The notes beneath the pieces were generated by a model. The model saw only the letters and a program-made list of their open reading frames with translations, was not told the DNA's origin and searched no databases. Below, piece by piece: positions 58,317 to 64,000 of a DNA stretch of 64,000 nt. Within the stretch, counting starts at the first letter, position 1, and each line of letters begins with the position of its first letter. Origin of the DNA: Dokdonella koreensis DS-123 (GTDB taxonomy: Bacteria > Pseudomonadota > Gammaproteobacteria > Xanthomonadales > Rhodanobacteraceae); assembly GCF_001632775.1 (NCBI RefSeq), contig NZ_CP015249.1, forward strand, positions 3,390,686 to 3,454,685, written 5' to 3'. The position numbers and the translations under genes were made by a program.

Positions 58317-58928
58317 GTGCCGCGCGAAGGCCGCCCCGATACCGAGCCCTGCGTGGAAGGCGGCAAGGATCCCGCCACCTGCGACCTCCAATGGCTGCGC
58401 CGCGCCGGCCAGGGCGATCGTGCCGCTTTCGAGCGGCTGTACCTTCACCATTATGACCGGCTCGCACGCTTCGTGGCACGGCACACGGCGCGGCGCGACC
58501 TGGTCGACGAGATCGTGAACGAGACGATGTGGGTGGTCTGGCGCGACGCGAACCAGTTCCGCGGCGAGGCCAAGGTCGCGACCTGGATCTTCGGCATCGC
58601 CTATCGCTGCCTGATGAAGACGCTGCGCGACCGGCCCGGCGTGCCGGAATCGACCACCGCCCAGGCCGAAGGCACGAGCGACGACGCCGAGCAGGTCGAG
58701 CTGAGCGACTGGGTGCGCCGCGGCCTGCTCGCGCTGCCGACCGAGCAGCGGATGACGCTGGAACTGGCCTACTACCTCGGCCAGTCCTGCGAGGAGATCG
58801 CCGCGATCATGGACGTCGCCGTCGGCACCGTGAAGGCGCGCCTGTTCCACGCGCGCCTGCGTCTGCGCAATACACTGCCGGCGCTCGGCGGCGAGGATTC
58901 ACCCCATGCGCATGCGGCGCGAGGATGA
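58317..58928 (+). CDS. ECF-family RNA polymerase sigma factor
   Basis: 203 residues from GTG 58317, which has GGAGG 7 nt upstream; ATG 58299 is the alternative but has no such site. Region 2: AFERLYLHHYDRLARFVARH, VDEIVNETMWVVWRDANQFR, KVATWIFGIAYRCLMKTLRD. Region 4: LALPTEQRMTLELAYYLGQS, CEEIAAIMDVAVGTVKARLF. It is the first gene of an operon with an anti-sigma factor (4 nt downstream) and a subtilisin. An AACCTT at 58253-58258 may belong to an autoregulated ECF promoter, but the -10 is unclear. Confidence 0.94.
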   Translation: MPREGRPDTEPCVEGGKDPATCDLQWLRRAGQGDRAAFERLYLHHYDRLARFVARHTARRDLVDEIVNETMWVVWRDANQFRGEAKVATWIFGIAYRCLMKTLRDRPGVPESTTAQAEGTSDDAEQVELSDWVRRGLLALPTEQRMTLELAYYLGQSCEEIAAIMDVAVGTVKARLFHARLRLRNTLPALGGEDSPHAHAARG

Positions 58929-58932
58929 CCCG

Positions 58933-59601
58933 ATGAACACGTCCACCCAGCTCCACCGCCAGATCTGGGACCTGATCCCCTGGATCGTCAACGGCAGCGC
59001 CAGCGCCACCGAGCGGCAGGCGGTCGAGGACCATCTCCGGCAGTGCGCCGACTGCCGCGACGAATACGCGTTCCAGAGCCGGCTGCATGCCGGCATCGCG
59101 ACGGAGACGATGGATGTGCCGGATGCGGGCGGAGCGCAGGCGCAGGCCGGACTGCGCCGGTTGCTCGCGCGCATCGACCTCGAGAACGACGCGGCTCGAT
59201 CCGGCCGGGTCGATTCTGGTGAACCGCGCAAGCGCCGCTTGCTCGATCGCGTGCTGATCGCGGCCGTGCTCGTGCAGGGGATAGGCCTGGCCCTGCTGGT
59301 CCCGCTGCTGTTGCAGCGCGGCGATACGAGCGCACGCTACCAGACCCTGACCAGCGCACCCGTGCACGCCTCGCAGGCGGTCATCCGCCTGGTGCCGGCG
59401 CCGACGCTGACGCTTGCCGAACTGCAGGCGATGCTGGCCGCCGAAGAACTGCGGATCGTCGAAAGCAATACCGGCGGCTCGATCTACGGTCTCGCGTTCG
59501 ATTCGGATACCGCCGCGGACACCGCGCGTGCGGTCGAGCGCTTGCGTCGCTATCCCGGCATCCTGCTGGCCGAGCCGATCGGCCGCGCCGCGCTGCGCTG
59601 A
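58933..59601 (+). CDS. membrane anti-sigma factor with zinc-finger (zf-HC2) and prodomain-like C-terminus
   Basis: 222 residues from ATG 58933 (GAGG 8 nt upstream). The cytoplasmic N-terminus carries HLRQCADCRDEY, the HxxxCxxC zinc motif that binds ECF sigma factors. One span at about 106-128 (RVLIAAVLVQGIGLALLVPL). The periplasmic C-terminal ~70 residues read LAELQAMLAAEELRIVESNT then GGSIYGLAFDSDTAADTARA and VERLRRYPGILLAEPIG. This is the beta-alpha-beta pattern of subtilisin/fervidolysin prodomains (inhibitor I9-like). The adjacent gene encodes a subtilisin, so the domain may be that protease's ligand or substrate. The last base of its stop is the first base of the protease ATG. Confidence 0.9.
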   Translation: MNTSTQLHRQIWDLIPWIVNGSASATERQAVEDHLRQCADCRDEYAFQSRLHAGIATETMDVPDAGGAQAQAGLRRLLARIDLENDAARSGRVDSGEPRKRRLLDRVLIAAVLVQGIGLALLVPLLLQRGDTSARYQTLTSAPVHASQAVIRLVPAPTLTLAELQAMLAAEELRIVESNTGGSIYGLAFDSDTAADTARAVERLRRYPGILLAEPIGRAALR

Positions 59602-60941
59602 TGAATCGCCTGCCCGTCCGTTCGCCGACAGCGGCCGGCCGGATCGGCGGCCGGGTCGTCCTGTGCCTCCTCGCCCTGCTCGCTGTCACCTCACCGGCGC
59701 TCGCGACGCCGCCGCAAAGCCAGCTGGCACCGGAGCGCCTGCTGATCGTCGCGATCGCCGAAAGACCCGACCCGCCGCCGTCGGTCGGTTCGACCCCGCG
59801 CGGCTATGCCGGCCTGCCCAATTACAGCGGCAGCCTGCGCAGCGTCGCCAGCGCAGCGCGACTGGCGAAGGACTACGGCCTGCGCGAGGTCTCGGCCTGG
59901 ACGATCACGTCGTTGCGGCTGCGCTGCATGCTCTACGAACTTCCGCCCACGGCCGACCACGATGAGATGCTGACGCGGCTGCGCCGCGACGATCGTGTAC
60001 GCCTCGTGCAGCCGTTGCAGAGCTTCGACACCTTGACCGCGCCGCGAGCGGCCGCGGTGCCGGACACGGCAGCGGCCGCTCCCTACAACGATCCCTACAT
60101 CGGCCTGCAGCGCGGCTTCGCCGCGATCGGCGCGGACCAGGCGCAGCGCTGGAGCAGCGGCACCGGCGTGCGCATCGCATTGATCGACAGCGGCGTCGAC
60201 GTCGGGCATCCGGACCTGCGCGGGCGCATCGCGCTGGAACGCGATTTCGTCGGCGATCCGGACGCCCCCGCCGCGGAGGACCGGCACGGCACCCAGGTCG
60301 CCGGCGTGATCGCCGCGGTCGCCAACAACCGTATCGGCATCGCCGGCGTCGCGCCGGACGCCCACCTGTACGCATACCGCGCCTGCTGGAGCACGCCGGA
60401 CGGTGCCGCGGCGCGCTGCAACTCGTTCACGCTGGCGCTCGCGCTGGATGCCGCCATCGGCGCCAGCGCACGGATCATCAACCTCAGCCTCGGCGGTCCG
60501 GCCGACCCGCTGCTCGAACAGCTCGCGCGCCATGCGATCGAGCACGGCGCGATCGTGGTCGGCGCGCTGCCGGCCAGCGGGCGCCTGGACGGTTTCCCGC
60601 TGAACGTGCCCGGTGTCATCGCGGTCGCCGACACCGACGATCCGCCGTCCGCGGAACGGATGCTGCGCGCGCCGGGCCGCGAGATCCTGACACTCGAACC
60701 CGGCGGCCACTACGACTATGCGTCCGGCAGCTCGCTCGCCGCGGCCCATGTCAGTGGCTCGATCGCCTTGTTGCTGCAACTGGACCCGCGATTGCGCGCA
60801 TCCGACGCCGTCAGGCTGCTCGACGACGCAAACGACGCGACGGCGTCGATCAACGTCTGTGCGGCGGCGCAGGCCTTGCAGGGTTCCGGCGATCGCTGCC
60901 GGGACACGGCACCGCCGGCGCGCCGGCACGCCCAGCGCTGA
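59601..60941 (+). CDS. subtilisin-like protease (S8) of the ECF operon
   Basis: 446 residues. Signal peptide: VVLCLLALLAVTSPALA. Prodomain about 45-150 (LLIVAIAERPDPP, CMLYELPPTADHDEMLTRLR, DDRVRLVQPLQS). Catalytic domain: IALIDSGVDVGHPDL (Asp 196), AEDRHGTQVAGVIAA (His 229) and YASGSSLAAAHVSGSIALLL (Ser 378). The triad is present, but the segment that normally carries the oxyanion Asn (AAGN) reads VVGALPASGR, so activity may be low or specialised. The final 30 residues are Cys/Arg-rich. Periplasmic or secreted. Overlap with the anti-sigma gene indicates tight co-translation and a joint role in signalling. Confidence 0.92.
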   Translation: MNRLPVRSPTAAGRIGGRVVLCLLALLAVTSPALATPPQSQLAPERLLIVAIAERPDPPPSVGSTPRGYAGLPNYSGSLRSVASAARLAKDYGLREVSAWTITSLRLRCMLYELPPTADHDEMLTRLRRDDRVRLVQPLQSFDTLTAPRAAAVPDTAAAAPYNDPYIGLQRGFAAIGADQAQRWSSGTGVRIALIDSGVDVGHPDLRGRIALERDFVGDPDAPAAEDRHGTQVAGVIAAVANNRIGIAGVAPDAHLYAYRACWSTPDGAAARCNSFTLALALDAAIGASARIINLSLGGPADPLLEQLARHAIEHGAIVVGALPASGRLDGFPLNVPGVIAVADTDDPPSAERMLRAPGREILTLEPGGHYDYASGSSLAAAHVSGSIALLLQLDPRLRASDAVRLLDDANDATASINVCAAAQALQGSGDRCRDTAPPARRHAQR

Positions 60942-61234
60942 CAGCATCCCTCCGGGGCGCCGAACCGCCCAACCGCCGCGCCCCTCGAAGGCCACCGGGC
61001 CGGCCAGACCAAGGCCTGACGGCGCTTTTCGAGCAGCGGCGGGACCCGATCGGCCGGCCGGTCGGCCGGCGCGGACCGGCACCGGCGGTGCGCGGCGAGC
61101 GCCCCGGTCCACCGTCCGGCTCCGCGCCGGACCCGGCGCCCGACCGGCCGTATTCCCGGCCACCGGCCGAGGCAACCCGTTGGCCCGCCGGCGGTACTCA
61201 GAGGATGGACCTTCGTCCCCCTAGGAGATCATCG
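60942..61234. other. intergenic region, GC-rich
   Basis: No gene is supported. It contains CCGG-rich low-complexity sequence (61040-61090) that can fold in many ways; no clear terminator or promoter is visible. Confidence 0.4.
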
Positions 61235-61651
61235 ATGCGTCGCTACCCTCTTCTCATGACCGGCGCCTTCGCGCTCGCCGCCGCCGCTCCCGCGTTTGCC
61301 GGCAACCATACGGTGACCGCGCGACCGAACATGACCTTCGACCCCCCGTCGCTGACGATCGCCGCCGGCGATACGGTCACTTTCGTCAACGGCGGCGGCT
61401 TCCACAACGTCGAATCCGATCCGGATGCCGTGACCCCCTTCCATTGCTCGACGGCCTGCGGCGCGAGCCCGATCGGCGATCCGAGCAGCGCGATCTGGCA
61501 AGCGACCGTGACGTTTCCCGACGCCGGAACGGCACGCTACTTCTGCAGCCAGCACGGCGGCCCCGGCGGCGTCGGCATGGCCGGCATGATCATCGTCAAG
61601 GCCTCCGACGTGATCTTCGCGAGTGATTTCGAGAACCCCCCGGGCACCTGA
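61235..61651 (+). CDS. exported cupredoxin (plastocyanin-like) with C-terminal IFASDFE tail
   Basis: 138 residues; AGGAG lies 7 nt before ATG 61235. Signal peptide: PLLMTGAFALAAAAPAFA. The cupredoxin fold has MTFDPPSLTIAAGDTVTFVN, GGFHNVES (first His), and YFCSQHGGPGGVGMAGMIIV (Cys, His, Met), the type 1 copper ligand set. Two further Cys (HCSTACG) may form a disulfide. It ends DVIFASDFENPPGT, the tail also seen on unrelated exported proteins here. Likely a periplasmic or surface electron carrier; no partner is adjacent. Confidence 0.9.
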   Translation: MRRYPLLMTGAFALAAAAPAFAGNHTVTARPNMTFDPPSLTIAAGDTVTFVNGGGFHNVESDPDAVTPFHCSTACGASPIGDPSSAIWQATVTFPDAGTARYFCSQHGGPGGVGMAGMIIVKASDVIFASDFENPPGT

Positions 61652-61740
61652 AGCCGGCTGCGCCGATTGCAGTTCAGCCGCGAGCCTGCGGCGCGCGACG
61701 CCGGTGCCGTCCCGCGGTCGCATCACGGTCCGCACCAAAG

Positions 61741-61766
61741 AAAAACGCCCCTTTCGGGGCGTTTTT
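61741..61766. terminator. bidirectional intrinsic terminator
   Basis: AAAAACGCCCC, loop TTTC, GGGGCGTTTTT. It lies between the convergent cupredoxin and secF genes and can serve both. Confidence 0.9.
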
Positions 61767-61786
61767 CGTATCCGGGCGAGGTGACG

Positions 61787-62761
61787 TCAAGGACGCCGCG
61801 CCAGCTCCGGGTCCTCGCGCGTGACCGGCATCAGGTCCTTCTTCGAGACACCGAGCAGCAGCAGGATCGGGTTGGCGAAGAAGATCGACGAGAGGATGCC
61901 GATGAAGATACCGATCAGCATGATCAGGCCGAAGTTCTCGAGCACCGGGCCACCGAGGAAGTACAGCGTGCCGACCGCCAGCGCCGTGGTGACGCCGGTC
62001 ATGATCGTGCGCGACATGGTCGAGTTGATCGAGCGGTTCAGCACCTCGATCGAGTCGGCCTTGCGCGTGGACCGGAAGATCTCGCGGACGCGGTCGAAGA
62101 CGACGATCTTGTCGTTGATCGAATAGCCGACCACCGACAGCACCGCGGCCAGGGCCGGCAGGTCGAACTCGCGCTGCGTCAGCGCGAAGATGCCGAGCGT
62201 CAGCAGCGTGTCGTGCGCCTCGCTGGCGACCGCCGCCACCGCGAAGCGCCATTCAAAGCGGATCCACAGGTAGATCGCGATGCCCAGCGCGACCACGATG
62301 ACCGCGATCAGGCCGTCGGTCCGCAGCTCCTCGCCGACCTGGGGGCCGACGAACTCGCTGCGCTTGATCGTCACATCGGCGCGGCCGGCCTTGAGCGCCG
62401 CCAGCACGTCGTTGGCGATACGGTTGTGCGCCGCCTGGGAGGCACCGCCTCCCGCACCTTCGGCGGCCTTTTCGTCATCGCGCGGTGCGAAGCGGATCGC
62501 GAACTCGCGCGTGCCGCCGAGGCTCTGCACGACCGGGTTCTCGAAGCCCGCATTGGTCAGGGCCGTACGCACGTCGGCCACCTCGGCCGACTCCTGGTAG
62601 GCCACCTCGACCAGGGCGCCGCCGGTGAAGTCCAGGCCGTAGTCGAGGCCGCGCACGAAGATCACGCCGGCCGACAGGACCATCAGCAGGCAGGAGATCA
62701 CCAGGCTGGCCTTGCGCCAGCCCATGAAGTTGATGTTGGCGTTGGGATTGAAGAGTTCCAT
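61787..62761 (-). CDS. secF: protein translocase accessory subunit SecF
   Basis: 324 residues. The N-terminal span is ASLVISCLLMVLSAGVIFV, followed by GLDYGLDFTGGALVEVAYQE, the SecF signature, and the periplasmic P1 domain. Five further spans include ALAAVLSVVGYSINDKIVVF and FDRVREIFRSTRK, the conserved cytoplasmic loop. It has an extra Glu/Gly-rich insert near residue 110 (KAAEGAGGGASQAAHNR). With SecD it uses the proton gradient to pull exported proteins through SecYEG. It starts 21 nt after secD. Confidence 0.97.
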   Translation of the reverse strand: MELFNPNANINFMGWRKASLVISCLLMVLSAGVIFVRGLDYGLDFTGGALVEVAYQESAEVADVRTALTNAGFENPVVQSLGGTREFAIRFAPRDDEKAAEGAGGGASQAAHNRIANDVLAALKAGRADVTIKRSEFVGPQVGEELRTDGLIAVIVVALGIAIYLWIRFEWRFAVAAVASEAHDTLLTLGIFALTQREFDLPALAAVLSVVGYSINDKIVVFDRVREIFRSTRKADSIEVLNRSINSTMSRTIMTGVTTALAVGTLYFLGGPVLENFGLIMLIGIFIGILSSIFFANPILLLLGVSKKDLMPVTREDPELARRP

Positions 62762-62782
62762 GATCGCTCTCGACTCGGCGCT

Positions 62783-64000
62783 TTAGACCGAAAGGGATTT
62801 GAGTCTGCGACCGCCGAGCGTCGCCTGGACCAGGGCCCGCGTCACCGTGACCGCGGTGAACATCGAGGTGAGGATGCCGATCGCCAGCGTGATCGCGAAG
62901 CCGCGCAGCGGGCCGGAACCGAACGCCATCAGGCCGAAGGCGGCGATCAGGTGCGTCACGTTGGCGTCGAGAATCGTGGCCCAGGCTTTTTCGTAGCCGG
63001 CACGGATCGCCGCCAGCGGCGTGCAGCCGTTGCGGATTTCCTCGCGGATGCGTTCGCAGATCAGCACGTTGGCGTCGATCGCCATGCCGAGCGTGAGCAC
63101 GATGCCGGCGATGCCCGGCAGGGTCAGCGTCGCCTGGAACAGGCTGAGGATCGCCACCAGCAGCACCAGGTTCAGCAGCAGCGCGAAGTCGGCCATCAGG
63201 CCGAAGAGCCGGTAGTAGAACGCGACGAAGACCACCACCAGCGCCAGGCTGATGAGCACCGCATGGATCGCGGTACGGATGTTGTCCTGGCCGAGGCTGG
63301 GGCCGATGACGCGCTCCTCGACGATGTCGACCGGCGCCGCCAGGGAGCCGGCGCGCAGGAACAGCGCCAGGTCCGAGGCTTCCTTCATCGAGCCGATGCC
63401 GGTGGTGTTGAACTTGTTGGAGAACACGCCGCGGATCGTCGCCGCATTGATCACTTCCTCGGTGATCTTGGGCACCGTCACTTCCTTGCCGTCGACGATC
63501 TTCGTCTCGGGGATGCGCTCGATGTAGACCGTGGCCATCCTCCGGCCCACGTTCTCGCGCGTGAAGTCCAGCATCTTGCGGCCGCCGGCCGAATTGAGCG
63601 TGATCGAGACCGCCGGCTCGCCGGTCTGCGGATCGGGCGAGCTGGACGCGTCCACGAGCTCGTCACCGGTAACGATGACGCGCTTCTTGAGCACGATCGG
63701 CGAACCGTCACGGTGACGGTACAGGCGCGAATCCGGCGGCACCTGGCCGGTGCGCTGCGCCTCCATCGGGTTGGTGTTCTCGTCGACCGCACGGTACTCC
63801 AGCGTCGCGGTCGCGCCGAGGATCTTCTTCGCCTCGGTCGTGTCCTGCACGCCCGGCAGCTCGACGACGATGCGGCTGTCGCCCTGCTGCTGGATCACCG
63901 GCTCGGCGACGCCGATCGCATTGATGCGGTTGCGCAGCGTGGCCACGTTCTGCTTGATCGTGTTCTGGGCGATCTCGACCAGGCGCTCGCGCTTGATGCG
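62783..64000 (-). CDS. secD: protein translocase accessory subunit SecD, C-terminal part (5' end outside window)
   Basis: About 405 residues to the window edge (RLVEIAQNTIKQNVATLRNR at the edge). The P1/head region shows INAIGVAEPVIQQQGDSRIV and VELPGVQDTTEAKKILGATA; the C-terminal six-span module has GTLPGIAG-like LTLPGIAGIVLTLGMAIDAN followed by VLICERIREEIRNG, the SecD signature, and ends RRLKSLSV. It continues upstream of position 64000, probably preceded by yajC. Confidence 0.97.
   Translation of the reverse strand, partial: RIKRERLVEIAQNTIKQNVATLRNRINAIGVAEPVIQQQGDSRIVVELPGVQDTTEAKKILGATATLEYRAVDENTNPMEAQRTGQVPPDSRLYRHRDGSPIVLKKRVIVTGDELVDASSSPDPQTGEPAVSITLNSAGGRKMLDFTRENVGRRMATVYIERIPETKIVDGKEVTVPKITEEVINAATIRGVFSNKFNTTGIGSMKEASDLALFLRAGSLAAPVDIVEERVIGPSLGQDNIRTAIHAVLISLALVVVFVAFYYRLFGLMADFALLLNLVLLVAILSLFQATLTLPGIAGIVLTLGMAIDANVLICERIREEIRNGCTPLAAIRAGYEKAWATILDANVTHLIAAFGLMAFGSGPLRGFAITLAIGILTSMFTAVTVTRALVQATLGGRRLKSLSV

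Noticed and set aside
61024-61095. CCGG-rich stretch as a terminator or repeat element
   Set aside because: Low-complexity GC sequence can fold in many ways; no stable single hairpin with a T-run and no second copy was noticed.

Overview
The window reads as one continuous piece of chromosome from a very GC-rich gammaproteobacterium, most likely of the Lysobacterales/Xanthomonadales (Rhodanobacteraceae type, for example Dokdonella or a relative). This is inferred from gene content and order: a homodimer-type aceE, a ruvC-ruvA-kup-ruvB-ybgC-tolQRAB-pal-cpoB-queE-queC run, many large secreted proteins with lamin-tail, DUF11, P-domain and subtilisin modules, and winged-helix/TPR regulators. No database search was possible, so family names rest on recognised motifs.

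Layout. 1-7.2 kb: the end of an ECF sigma factor gene, a secreted two-module protein, aceE and three small genes (DUF4166, DCC-type thiol oxidoreductase, DUF3224). 7.2-14.2 kb (minus strand): a trehalose block (otsB, a GH15 hydrolase, otsA) behind an APP1-like phosphatase, an MGDG/MurG-like glycosyltransferase and a glutathione S-transferase. 14.4-17 kb: clpB behind a good sigma-32 promoter. 17.2-23.9 kb: two large exported proteins. 24.1-27.9 kb: a fused glucosylglycerol-phosphate phosphatase/synthase and a YcaD-like MFS permease, so this cell may make two osmolytes. 28-33.5 kb: a CadC-like regulator, a secreted repeat protein, an FmdB zinc ribbon and a DUF3011 protein. 33.6-47.9 kb: housekeeping genes (aspS, lipase-like hydrolase, yebC, ruvCA, kup, ruvB, ybgC, tolQRAB, pal, cpoB, queE, queC) with many 1-14 nt overlaps.

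48.2-54.0 kb is a small genomic island inserted in tRNA-Lys(TTT). It is bounded by 46-bp direct repeats of the tRNA 3' half. It holds an integrase fragment cut by an IS3-family element, an unrecognised AT-richer gene with a PD-(D/E)XK nuclease signature, a decayed toxin-antitoxin remnant, and a two-gene operon encoding an XRE/M78 (ImmA-IrrE-like) metallopeptidase and a PIN-domain protein. This is the best candidate for an undescribed (defence-like) system.

54-64 kb: a large subtilisin, a TorF-like outer-membrane protein, an overlapping ECF sigma/anti-sigma/subtilisin operon in which the anti-sigma factor appears to end in a subtilisin-prodomain-like module, a cupredoxin, and secF-secD. Across the window, five exported proteins carry a shared short motif, (I/L/V)F(A/S)(D/N/S)(G/D)F(E/D). 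In four it is at the extreme C-terminus, and it may be an uncharacterised sorting tail.
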